A stretch of 10,252 bases of DNA from Antrodiella citrinella (GCA_004802725.1 SGPM01000612.1:1-10252), one strand, 5' to 3'; shown: positions 1 to 7,655, numbered from the stretch's first letter. Notes: generated by a model not told the origin, from the sequence alone. Program-made: numbers and translations.

Positions 1-214
1 AGGTTATAAACATTACTTGGGTTGGTCTTACCAGCACTTCTTTGATGCACTGCTCCCAGCAAGGATCCTTGCCAGAGGTAGGCCGGTCTTTGAGAGCCTG
101 GTCAATCTGAGCAGCCGCGTATAACAAAGCCTTTTCATCCTCATTGAATGTGTAGAAGTCTAGGTTTCCGATAAACGGCATAGCAAAATGTCAAGAAGAG
201 GATGCAGATGATTG
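1..214 (-). repeat. Left arm of a 214-bp perfect inverted repeat
   Basis: This is the exact reverse complement of 4258-4471. Every position x pairs with 4472-x without any gap, and the only non-identity is the ambiguous base at 4303, which this arm resolves as G. The match stops at 214/215 on the inner side but is still perfect at base 1, so the repeat continues beyond the left edge. The arm holds about 32 bp of 5' leader, the whole of exon 1 of gene A and 32 bp of its first intron. Confidence 0.97.
33..182 (-). CDS. Exon 1 of second copy of gene A (partial, runs off the left edge)
   Basis: The ATG is at 182-180, followed by 50 uninterrupted codons beginning MPFIGNLDFYTFNEDEKALL and ending in KEVL. 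A GTAAGA splice donor follows immediately at 32-27. The product begins with a short acidic and aromatic stretch followed by a probable amphipathic helix (KALLYAAAQIDQALKD). No known domain is recognised. The exon equals 4290-4439, including the intron start, so this copy and the plus-strand copy are very recent duplicates or alleles. Its upstream DNA (215 onward) is unrelated to that of the other copy. Whether this copy carries the downstream stops of the other cannot be seen, because later exons lie outside the window. Confidence 0.72.
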
Positions 215-603
215 CGGGAGGTTATGACCAGAGCGGTAGAAGTGGAAGTGGGAGATCTTGAGCCGATAGTGTACGTAATGATAGCCGGATACGCTCCGCC
301 GCACATATTGTGTTCAAATTTCGACTTCAGCCGTCCGTTATGTCTGCTTACTGTAGTACTGTTATAGTCGAAATCGTGCTCGGCTTCAACGAACTCTGGT
401 ATATACTCATGCAACACAATGAATCATCATTTTGTCTCATTATTCCCTACCTCGTGTTGTCTCCTCAATCAGATGAAGCATGCGATTTGCGTTGCGGGAT
501 GCATGAGCGCTTCAGAGGTAAATTACGAAATTTTACCTTTATAAATCATCAACGCTCAGTATATGAGAGTGCAAGTAGTGGTACCACAACAGGCATACCC
601 TCT
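215..603. other. Spacer between gene B and the minus-strand gene A copy
   Basis: This stretch of about 390 bp would be the upstream region of the minus-strand gene A copy. A TATATA-like motif on either strand near 401-408 lies about 220 bp before that ATG, which is too far to be called a core promoter with confidence. A 9-bp inverted repeat (atttcgact near 318 and agtcgaaat near 366) is present. Frames are open on both strands here, but their first codons are GTG rather than ATG and codon choice is undistinguished. I assign no gene. Confidence 0.4.
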
Positions 604-1320
604 TCAATCATTGTCGGAGGCTTGCTCCTCGGTGTAGATATTCCGGTAAGCCTCCGCCAAGAGATTCTCAGTGGAATTAGATCCCACCGCTCCGCCGTCG
701 AAGGAGATGATAGCTACATTACTTCCGGCGACAATTCCGACTGGATCGCTGACAGCTGGGAGCATAGAGACCTCCTGGGATGTGTGCTAGTGAAGGCGGA
801 CTGTAGGGCCGTCTATCATCTTCACAGACCTGAGTGATGAAGAGGGTGCTGGCTGGACTATAGCTGCTGCTGGGCCTTGCAGGTCCACAGACAGTGCCTT
901 TCGGCTCTGAAGGAGGAGGCTATACTGCACGTGCAGGTCTTTGGTGCCACACTTTATATCTGCAATGTCCTTCATATCACTGGCTTGGACTTGTTCAAGT
1001 TCGTGCGCTTGGTGCAAAGTGTTCTTAGTGCACTGCTCCTTGTATGCCTGTACCACATCGTCGAACACCTTCTTTTGAGAGGCCTCGACATCGGAACGAA
1101 CGGGCCGATCGATCTGGTTTGTCAAAGCAGCCATCACCATCTCCGGAGTTGGAATCTGACCGTTGCTGAGCGGGGGCATGCTGAGGAGCGCCTAGGCCAG
1201 ACTGTGTGAGGCGCCTTCCTGAGGAACACCACCCAAGGTCGCTGATGCGATAGAGGTGGGGATGCTGGCGCCAGTGCCAGCGGGCGTGACTACGCCAGAT
1301 TGTTTCTTGTATTGCAACAT
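604..1320 (-). pseudogene. Gene B: 238-codon frame with two in-frame TAG stops, hydrophilic helical protein of unknown function
   Basis: From the ATG at 1320-1318 one frame runs to TGA at 606-604, interrupted only by TAG at 1194-1192 and TAG at 789-787. The N-terminus (residues 1-42) is Gly/Ala/Ser/Thr-rich (MLQYKKQSGVVTPAG...). Residues about 48-140 are rich in Gln, Lys, Asp and Glu and look helical, perhaps coiled-coil (AHELEQVQASDMKDIADIK). Residues 140-238 are a low-complexity tail with Pro/Ser and a GSNVAIISFDGGAVGSNS stretch. Both TAGs would be Gln by one C-to-T change and the flanking sequence stays protein-like, so this is probably a broken gene. An intron hiding the first TAG would need a poor GTGGTG donor. 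The opposite strand is open in exact codon register (310-834, 841-1209) but reads as a hydrophobic antisense frame. No family recognised. Confidence 0.55.
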
Positions 1321-1637
1321 AGCTTGGGGGTGGAGTAAGTAAAAATGTAATGTGAAGCGGTTGGCACTCAAGAAGTGTGGTGGTCACTTTCTGGCCAAAA
1401 AAGGAAATTAATCAAACCATTATTCTAATGACAGTTTGAGAGAAAAGTAAGGGAAAGTAAATTTAGACACCTACTAATAACAGCAGCCTAGAGTCACCTG
1501 TGTATTTACGTTCCTTTGTGTTACGAACACTATCTGCGTTTGGAATCCCAAGCATTGTAGGGCATACACCGATCTTCACAGGACCCTTTCAAGGTGGTCC
1601 CCGCTGCAGGTTTTGGTGTCTATCATGGTCGAGATAC

Positions 1638-1894
1638 GTGTGAGAAAAACTGATGATATGTGTTGCGCACCACAAGAAAGTGCTTTTTTGTATATGTGCA
1701 TAAAACTGTGTCGCTGTCAGTCCATATGCATTCAGGTTGAAATACAAATACAAACAGATACAAACAAATACATATATAAACATATAGATGTTATATTTGG
1801 TTCACATGCATTCTGATCGAAATACAAATACAAATAAATACAAATATATGCAGCACCATATAAAAGTGTTTCTTTGTATGTGTGAGAAAAACTG
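1638..1894. repeat. Cluster of degenerate direct repeats
   Basis: Three short sequences each recur. gtgtgagaaaaactg lies at 1638-1652 and 1880-1894. A 42-bp block at 1667-1708 recurs at 1853-1894 with about 79% identity. A block starting at the shared tgcatt and running into aaatacaaatacaaa lies near 1727 and again near 1807, an 80-bp offset. The A-rich parts are AAATAC microsatellite tracts (about 1740-1772 and 1820-1848). The pattern suggests a small old satellite or nested insertions with differing periods. Confidence 0.7.
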
Positions 1895-1934
1895 GGTATT
1901 AACTGCCAAAATTCTTACCCTTGGTTATGGTACA

Positions 1935-1972
1935 GTGTTGAGCGCTTAATTTGGTGTTGAGCGCTTAAATTC
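1935..1972. repeat. Two tandem copies of a 19-bp unit
   Basis: gtgttgagcgcttaatttg (1935-1953) is followed directly by gtgttgagcgcttaaattc (1954-1972). Each copy contains the palindrome agcgct. The copies differ at only two positions. Confidence 0.85.
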
Positions 1973-2360
1973 GCGTTCACGGTGTGTTGACTTTTGGGAC
2001 AGTGAAAATGTATTGTATTGTTAGCATGTATTTAGTCCTTATAAGACTCAGTACTTATATCACATTACTTGTATCAGATACTGCATGTAGATATATGGAA
2101 GAGTAGATTTCTTGTCTGTTACTGAGAAACATCATACATTAACTTACAATATAGATCTTATTATCTTTTTTGTGTAACCTGGTCTATTCCATATGTAACA
2201 GATAATCTCTTGTTATGTAAACACACATCATCATTTATCTCTGTGAATGAGTACATGTAGTACATCCTTGATCTACCCTAGGTTAACCTATTCCATGTGA
2301 ATCTAGAGTTAGAGTAGATTAGATTAATATGGGGTAGATTAGAGTGATATTAACTTATAA

Positions 2361-2385
2361 CAGAACAAAAACAGAACAAAAACAG
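2361..2385. repeat. Short tandem repeat, 12-bp unit
   Basis: The unit cagaacaaaaa plus one base is repeated twice and followed by a third partial cag. It is a simple A-rich repeat with no evident function. Confidence 0.75.
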
Positions 2386-2600
2386 ATATATGCATCACAA
2401 GTGTACTGAATATCTAGTATCTCCTAGCTGCTAATTTGGTCCATGTATTGAGTAATTATAACACAAAATGATATGATAGGTGATCAAAGATATTCATGAA
2501 AATCTATGACAGATGATCAAAAATATACGCTTGGCAAAAACAGTATTGTGGTTGCAAGCGACAAATTATACACCATCAGTTCAAAATTTAGCAGAAAATA

Positions 2601-2618
2601 ATTGACAGATCTGTCAAT
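2601..2618. repeat. Perfect 18-bp palindrome
   Basis: attgacagatctgtcaat is a perfect palindrome with no spacer. About 85-120 bp upstream are two related motifs, gatcaaagatat and gatcaaaaatat (near 2482 and 2517). It could be a protein-binding site or the centre of a decayed foldback element; neither is shown. Confidence 0.8.
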
Positions 2619-2726
2619 GTGTATATGATAAGTTTTGACAAGGTAAACCAAGTACATCCCAACATCAGCTGAAATATGTCATAAAAACATGGTAAACATT
2701 AGACAGTATCCCCTCTATAACACCTG

Positions 2727-3338
2727 TTAATCTCTCATATTTCTTTCTATGACAGCCCTGTCCAAACCGACCATGCAGCTATATACTACATGTCTATCGA
2801 CCTTAGCACACTTCAATGACAAACGAATTGCCCAGTGTTGTACTTCTGCTCCAAATGAGACAAGTTTGGTGCGGAGGGGTAGTTTCTAGAGTTTAGGGTT
2901 AATAAAGTGTTCAAAAGGAAGGAGTAGATGGTGCTGGGGGAGGGTGGGATCAGTGCACCAGCATTTAGCCAATACAAACTTGTACCCAGGGAATGCATTG
3001 GATTTCATATGCAGGAGCTCCATGACTTCGAAGGGTGGGCGAGAGAGGACGAAAGGGTTATGCGAACTGTTGATGCCAGAGATAGTGCATCTACATGTTT
3101 GATAAAGCTCAGAGATCGGAGCCTGGAATCTGGGTCCTTGCAGCATAGGCAATGGGAGGTAGGCCTGTAACTCGATGTCCTGTGCAAGGGAGGAGCCAGA
3201 TGTAACGGGAGGCAGCATGTCTGTTGGGCTCAGGGAGAAAATGGAGGAAAAGATACAAGCGAGAGAGGTGAATATGTTGATATCGTGAGGCAACAGGTGT
3301 GCTGGGAACAACTTGGCATTTGCTTCTTTGGTGATGAC
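2727..3338 (-). pseudogene. Gene C: about 203-codon frame with one in-frame TAG, function unknown
   Basis: On the minus strand a frame is open for 150 codons from 3338, meets TAG at 2888-2886, and continues for 52 codons to TAA at 2729-2727. There is no ATG at its start (an in-frame TGA lies at 3341-3339), so it is a 3' fragment or an exon whose acceptor I cannot place. Codons favour C at the third position (ATC, TTC, CTC, GTC, AAC), as in many fungal genes, which argues for this strand over the in-register antisense frame. The first 150 residues are Leu/Pro/Ser-rich and include PRFQAPISEL and NAFPGYKFVLAKCWCTD. The tail contains QHWAIRLSLKCAKVDRHV. The TAG would be Gln by one C-to-T change. 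No domain recognised. A second minus frame starts with ATG at 3346 but is shorter and less biased. Confidence 0.5.
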
Positions 3339-4257
3339 TCATGATGAGGATGATGTCATATGGGTCCAGAAGGTCACAAGATATTAACATGTTTAAATGG
3401 AATCACATGATGTAGAGATATGGATGCGACCTTCTGCTTCTGCATGAAAGTGGTGCTTAAGATAGTTTTGACTACTGCGCAAACACCAGTCCGCCAATTG
3501 CTTAGCTACTGTGCATGGTAATAGGTGTTAAGTTAGTAGCTATATGAGAATGTGGTTCTTCTCCTTATTCTCAGATCTGATTCTGAATTGAATACTTTTT
3601 CAGTTGTGGGAGTGTACTAGACATTATTCAATAGTATAACATAATTCAATTCACAGATGTAAGTCTTGCAAGTTGAAGTCTTAAAATGGTGCAAAGCATA
3701 TTCTAAAGATGAGTTCACATAATTAGTTATAGCTGAAGTCTATTCTCAATCATCAGTCAGATCTAAATACATTCTCGTTATTCATTCTATTGAGTTTAGA
3801 GACATACAGAACTATTCTGAGGTATTCAATAAAATCTTTCAGCATATTCTATGCTATTCCATGGTTGTCATATTCTATTACTTGATTGATGTGATGCTAA
3901 CATTGCTTTGTTGAGCTTATCATAGTAGAAGATGTTGATCTGATCTCTGTGATAACATTGCTGTAAATATATACCATACAACTACAAAATATGAGCAACT
4001 AAATACAAAAATATATAAATCAAATAGAAATAAGATTAAAATATAGTGGAAAGTGTCAGTATACTACAATTGCATATTTATTGGGAACTTAAATATTCAA
4101 CACATCTCCTCGATTGGAGCACATCAGGAAAGAACAGAAAATAAAATAAAATAAAATAAAATAAATATCCAATAAAATTGAAAGCTAAAATATATGCAAG
4201 TATAAGGTAGAGTATACATACCTTTAGTTCTATCGTTTGGTAAACAGCTGTAACCAC
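3339..4257. other. A+T-rich spacer
   Basis: About 920 bp with no believable reading frame. It is dense in attcta, tattct and attca words, and it is interrupted only by the AAAAT microsatellite. It lies immediately upstream of the plus-strand gene A copy and bears no resemblance to the DNA upstream of the minus-strand copy. Confidence 0.6.
4137..4165. repeat. (AAAAT)n microsatellite
   Basis: About five and a half uninterrupted AAAAT units are present. A simple sequence repeat, likely polymorphic in length. Confidence 0.9.
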
Positions 4258-4471
4258 AATCATCTGCATCCTCTTCTTGACATTTTGCTATGCCGTTTAT
4301 CGNAAACCTAGACTTCTACACATTCAATGAGGATGAAAAGGCTTTGTTATACGCGGCTGCTCAGATTGACCAGGCTCTCAAAGACCGGCCTACCTCTGGC
4401 AAGGATCCTTGCTGGGAGCAGTGCATCAAAGAAGTGCTGGTAAGACCAACCCAAGTAATGTTTATAACCTT
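4258..4471 (+). repeat. Right arm of the 214-bp perfect inverted repeat
   Basis: This is the reverse complement of 1-214 with no gap and no substitution except the ambiguous base at 4303. It covers leader, exon 1 and 32 of 53 bp of intron 1. Its inner edge is sharp: 4257 is a, whereas the partner base predicts g, and similarity disappears upstream. Because the left arm is cut by the window, the true outer extent is unknown. Confidence 0.97.
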
Positions 4472-4492
4472 CTAATACACACCACTACTCAG
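4440..4492 (+). other. Intron 1 of gene A (53 bp, phase 0)
   Basis: It begins GTAAGA directly after codon 50 and ends CTACTCAG. A CTAAT branch-site-like motif lies about 20 bp before the acceptor. Removing it joins KEVL to APAASIQFKDPLL in frame. Its first 32 bp are present unchanged in the minus-strand copy. Confidence 0.75.
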
Positions 4493-4709
4493 GCGCCCGC
4501 CGCCTCTATACAATTCAAAGATCCCTTGTTAAGGATCCATTGAAGGCTTCTAGCCACCTCCCTGGCTTTCGACACTGGGGATTGGATTCACCAGGTGTAC
4601 GATGAGATATACGAGAATGTGAAAGTCTTAATCTGGGGGCAGAAAAACTTAGTCTATACAACACTCCCGTCGACATATGTTCGACAAGCTGAAGAATAGT
4701 GGATGCGCA

Positions 4710-4761
4710 GTATGTTAGAAGTCAAGATTTATNCAAACACTTCTCATGTCTACCTTTGCAG
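4710..4761 (+). other. Intron 2 of gene A (52 bp, phase 1)
   Basis: It begins GTATGT and ends CTTTGCAG. Removal puts exon 2 exactly in the frame of the 4782-5045 open stretch. It contains one ambiguous base at 4733. The size matches intron 1. Confidence 0.65.
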
Positions 4762-5058
4762 ATTACTAAGCACAGTCACAAATGCCGCTTCCACAACAGT
4801 CTGTTGCCCCCACCGTTTTCCACCATCCTAAANGATCTAGTGTGAGCACTGTGTCATGCCCAGACTCTGGGAGGGCAAGTTCGTCGTGTCGAGCCGATGA
4901 TGCAGCTGTGCCTGAGATTCGACAGCAAAATCACCTGGACTTCAAAGTGGGGGGGGGCAAGAGGAAAAGAACACAGGTTGGTGATCTTACGTTTGTATTT
5001 GATGGGATTGATACTCACAGCGAAAGGTTAGGATACTCCTCTCAATGAACCTGAGCCT

Positions 5059-5109
5059 GTGAGTGAATGCACATCGATCGTCAATTGGATCGAAGTGGCG
5101 GGCTGACAG
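5059..5109 (+). other. Intron 3 of gene A (51 bp, phase 1), tentative
   Basis: The donor GTGAGT and acceptor CTGACAG are good, and removal restores the frame that stays open from 5112 to 5518. The model needs three former CGA/CAA codons at the junction to have become stops. A rival reading uses a weaker GTTGGT donor at 4977 with acceptor CACAG at 5020, and leads into a frame that soon stops. Confidence 0.45.
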
Positions 5110-5521
5110 AAATCAAGAAGGTAATGATCAGCTACTGTGTACCCTCTACGCAAGAGACCTACCGGGCAACAAGGAAAGATGCTGCCATTGAGACCACAGG
5201 CAGCTACTTTCTGGATGGTGCCAAAATTGTGGCTTGGAGCAATGGCTTACAAACACATGTTCCGGTCACCGTCACAGACAGATACCAAGCAGACGCTGAC
5301 ATGACAAGATTTTTTGCCCAGAAAGCAGTGGACGCCACTGCAAACGGAATGGTGACAGTTCTCAAATATCCTGATCCTATGAATTGTACCACCCGTGAGA
5401 ACATCTGCGCGGAAATCCGGGGGGCATTGTCCAAGGGCAAGACAGTGGTGTTAGTTGGTGTTCCTAAACCATCTACAGATTGGTGTGCCAAGGACCTACT
5501 TATATACTCAAACATTTCATA

Positions 5522-5833
5522 AGAAAGTCGCTCATATTTTCCTTTCTCAGTATTACATTTACTGTATGTATCTTGATCAAGACATATGAATGTATTGTTT
5601 ATTGTTCAGCTACTTCATCATAAGTTCAGGTCACTAGGCTGTTTGGTTGCTCTGTATACTAACCAGTTCACTCTGGCAAACTAAAGTTATCCACTTCATC
5701 TAATCTATTATAAAGTTTCATACATCATATCTACATTATACCAATATCAGCCTCAGAGTTAACTGATCAATATACTATTTTGAAGACTTCACAGTAGACT
5801 AAGTTCTTATATCTTATTATACATATTTCACTA
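5522..5833. other. A+T-rich stretch after gene A
   Basis: About 310 bp of low-complexity A+T-rich sequence with no coding frame and no clear polyadenylation or repeat boundary. It replaces the expected continuation of exon 4. Confidence 0.5.
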
Positions 5834-6832
5834 TTCTAGACATAAGACTTTATAGTGCTGTACTCTATAAACAAGAAATGATACTTTTATTACATTGACA
5901 CATTGGTTACTGGTATTCAGACTCTCTTCATTCTTTAGTATTCCAAGTCTCATCGTTGTGTTTCCCTGTTTCCCATAGACAATGTTACTCCGTAGTAGTT
6001 GTACACTAGCAAGTTGAATTGTTCTGTTATTCTTGGTTGTAATGTATAGTATTTGGCATCAATTGAAGGTCTGCTAGATTGTCTCTGACCCATCTCTTGC
6101 GGTTAGTTTTCCTCTCTATCCTCTCCCACCTGATTTCCTCCATGGTGGTGCTCTGTTGTTGCATGCGGCCTCACTCTTTTGCAGGTTCTTTTTACTAGCT
6201 GCTGGTTTTGGCACAGCAGAGCTTTCTTCTGGTTGTGATAATACTTTAGCTGGTGCTGTTGCCACTGCCACTGTGTTACAAACACGCGTGCGCTCTATTC
6301 TATTTCCCTTTTTCTTTCTCTTTATTTCCCGTTATCCCTTTATTTCCTCATCCACTTCCTTTGTCGTACCCTTACCCGCATATGGACTCCCATATGTATA
6401 CCTAGTACGACTCACCCCTTTTCCTATTCCCTTACTGCGGATGAACCGTCATCGTCCAACGCTCACCGTCCCAACGGTTCCCCTTTGAACGTTTCTTCTT
6501 TCCTTCCGCAGTCCTTTAGTACTTGAACGATCTTCTTTCAGATTCCGCAGTTCTCATACTTGTATAAATACCTGTACGTGTCGGTCAAGTTGTTCCCCAA
6601 CTTGACCTCCTTGTTAATAGAGGTTATCTTCCACTCTGAACATCGTCCTCGTCTGCACATCGTCCTCACCGTCTCACTTGAACCTCGTCTTAGTCGGAAC
6701 TTGTGCCGAAGTTACGCCTCACGTAACAGCTGCCGGATGTGTTGCACAGATGCAACAAATGCACCCGTTATTATGATTATAAGGATGGAGGGATTTGTAA
6801 GTTGAGATGTTGAGCACACACCTGAGTCTCAC
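5834..6832 (-). pseudogene. Faint minus-strand coding relic D (purine-rich, nine stops)
   Basis: One minus-strand frame keeps a protein-like composition over 333 codons while the other frames are full of stops. Its internal stops are TGA 6721, TGA 6676, TAA 6616, TGA 6556, TGA 6451, TAA 6334, TAG 6118, TAG 6076 and TGA 6061, and it ends at TAG 5833. Its longest open runs are 71 codons (6331-6119) and 75 codons (6058-5834). Residues are Lys/Arg/Glu/Gly-rich, with segments such as NLKEDRSSTKGLRKERRN and a low-complexity Ala/Pro/Lys stretch (VPKPAASKKNLQKSEAA) recalling the disordered part of a nucleic-acid-binding or Gag-like protein. The purine-rich strand alone could explain much of this, and nine stops is only about half the random number. 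A 60-codon Gln/His-rich alternative frame overlaps (6285-6103). Confidence 0.33.
6583..6607. repeat. Hairpin: 10-bp perfect stem, 5-nt loop
   Basis: ggtcaagttg and caacttgacc pair perfectly around ttccc. It lies inside relic D and may be chance, a binding site or a trace of a small insertion. Confidence 0.75.
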
Positions 6833-6888
6833 TCATCCACTTATTGTACAGACAAGATCTCGTGCATTGTCACAGACCAGCTGTGAGC

Positions 6889-6932
6889 ATTAGATTTGTA
6901 AAACAATCCCTCACGATTGTGGCAAATCTAAT
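6889..6932. repeat. Nested hairpin followed by a 12-bp palindrome
   Basis: attagatttg (6889-6898) pairs with caaatctaat (6923-6932), and inside it acaatc (6903-6908) pairs with gattgt (6915-6920), giving an interrupted stem of 16 bp. Seven bases on, ctgtggccacag (6939-6950) is a perfect palindrome. The compact arrangement could be the end of a foldback or MITE-type element. Confidence 0.7.
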
Positions 6933-6950
6933 AGTATTCTGTGGCCACAG

Positions 6951-7510
6951 ATTGTAATATATTAAAGAAGTGGGAGCCCACCGTAAAATGTGATGAGTAC
7001 TACACCTAGTGTAATAAAATATGAAAATGTTTTACTTGAAAAGTTTTCCCATCATCTAAAACCATTTTAGATTTGCACATAGTACATTATTGTAAAACTA
7101 TTCTACACATTGTTTTATATTCACTTTAACCAGTAGTACCAGATTGTACAATAGATTCTGTAACAGGACTCACACTAGATGTAACACTGGGTCTATACAT
7201 TATATACTGATATATAACAAAGTGTTTTTACATAGTTTTACATACATGAGGGCTATTTTGGGTTTTGGGTTTTTAAAATTCAGATAAGAGTCAGATTGAG
7301 TAAGCCAGTATCTGATTAGACTGGCTTGGGCTACGCTGCAGCCTCTCTCCTGTTCCTCCTTCTTATCTGCAGGCTTAGCTGTGATACTGTATATAGGTAG
7401 TATACACATCCACGGAAGAGCCTACAGTGTCTACAGCCTCTGTACGGGCTTCTAAATACAATAACCAGCCTCCTGATTGGCAGTGTATGGGGCTGGTTGC
7501 TGGCCTGTTA
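6951..7510. other. A+T-rich non-coding stretch
   Basis: No supported gene. A 69-codon minus frame (7409-7200) has a plausible short hydrophilic run (ADKKEEQERG) but then passes into low-complexity Lys/Asn/Leu sequence, so I leave it uncalled. An 8-bp inverted repeat, aaccagcc (7463-7470) and ggctggtt (7491-7498), sits close to the left arm of the next inverted pair. Confidence 0.5.
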
Positions 7511-7655
7511 GTGTACCCAATGGCTGGATTGTGTATCTAGGATTATAATATATGTAAATAGGAAGTCTTTTACTGTGGGAATTAGCTCCAGGGATCTTAC
7601 AGCACTCAATATACCCTAATTGATGTTTTGTTCACCTAATCAATAGATTATGGGT
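7511..7655 (+). repeat. Left arm of a divergent inverted-repeat pair
   Basis: It pairs with the reverse complement of 8890-9034 (x pairs with 16545-x) over about 145 bp without gaps, at about 87% identity. Within 7545-7604 all seven differences are transitions. A weaker match continues inward (about 7720-7745 with 8790-8820), so the original arm was probably 230-250 bp. It may be one of two inverted copies of a small element or a terminal inverted repeat. Confidence 0.85.

Larger units (their letters stand above)
1321..2726. other. A+T-rich non-coding stretch with short repeats
   Basis: No convincing coding frame was found in these 1.4 kb; the longest frames (1613-1816 plus, 1589-1783 minus) lie over repeats. 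The part just above gene B (1321-1390, read on the minus strand) is pyrimidine-rich, like many fungal 5' leaders. The rest is A+T-rich and contains the repeats listed separately, plus near-repeats such as gtagatta (around 2313-2340) and ctattcca (2183 and 2288). Confidence 0.6.
4290..5521 (+). pseudogene. Gene A: decayed four-exon gene, nuclear-type basic motif, function unrecognised
   Basis: Splicing 4290-4439, 4493-4709, 4762-5058 and 5110-5521 gives one continuous frame of about 388 codons. Exon 1 (residues 1-50) starts MPFIGNLDF. Exon 2 holds SLAFDTGDWIHQVYDEIYEN. Exon 3 is Ser/Pro-rich and contains a KRKR basic cluster (about residue 189), a candidate nuclear signal. Exon 4 has TTGSYFLDGAKIVAWSNGLQ and ICAEIRGALSKGKTVVLVGV. 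In-frame stops are TGA 4541, TAG 4697 and TAA 4767. Three more (TGA 5046, TGA 5052 and TAA formed across 5058/5110) depend on the less certain third intron. Each fits a C-to-T change in CGA, CAG or CAA. Coding character ends abruptly near 5495, followed by A+T-rich DNA, so the C-terminus seems lost. A run of nine Gs (4949-4957) is a possible frameshift or sequencing-error site. The exon 4 pattern faintly recalls the segment preceding JmjC domains in some fungal proteins, but that is only a guess. Confidence 0.65.

Noticed and set aside
160..417. 85-codon minus frame overlapping the gene A copy
   Set aside because: It begins at GTG rather than ATG and overlaps the clear gene A exon 1 in a different frame.
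310..837. Longest uninterrupted frame in the window (175 codons, plus strand)
   Set aside because: It starts at GTG (first ATG at 340), has no recognisable motif, and is in exact antisense codon register with gene B over 604-837, so at least that part is probably its shadow. Kept as a weak alternative only.
877..1209. 110-codon hydrophobic plus-strand frame
   Set aside because: It is the in-register antisense of gene B's charged helical region; the Leu/Val-rich product is typical of antisense translation, not a membrane protein.
1025..1387. 120-codon minus frame overlapping the start of gene B
   Set aside because: It is a +1 frame of the same strand with Arg/His/Ser-rich composition and less natural sequence than the gene B frame.
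2887..2897. Telomere-like tttagggttaa
   Set aside because: A single occurrence inside gene C, not a repeat array.
2928..3170. 80-codon plus frame over gene C
   Set aside because: Hydrophilic and ATG-started, but it lies in exact antisense register with the C-ending-codon-rich minus frame, and its extension meets five stops against one for the minus strand.
5425..5463. GALSKGKT in gene A matching the Walker A pattern GxxxxGKT
   Set aside because: In P-loop NTPases the hydrophobic strand comes before the loop and a helix follows; here the hydrophobic strand VVLVG follows it. Probably coincidental.
6156..6488. 110-codon plus frame with long Phe/Leu/Pro runs
   Set aside because: It follows from the pyrimidine-rich plus strand opposite relic D and has no signal- or transporter-like organisation.
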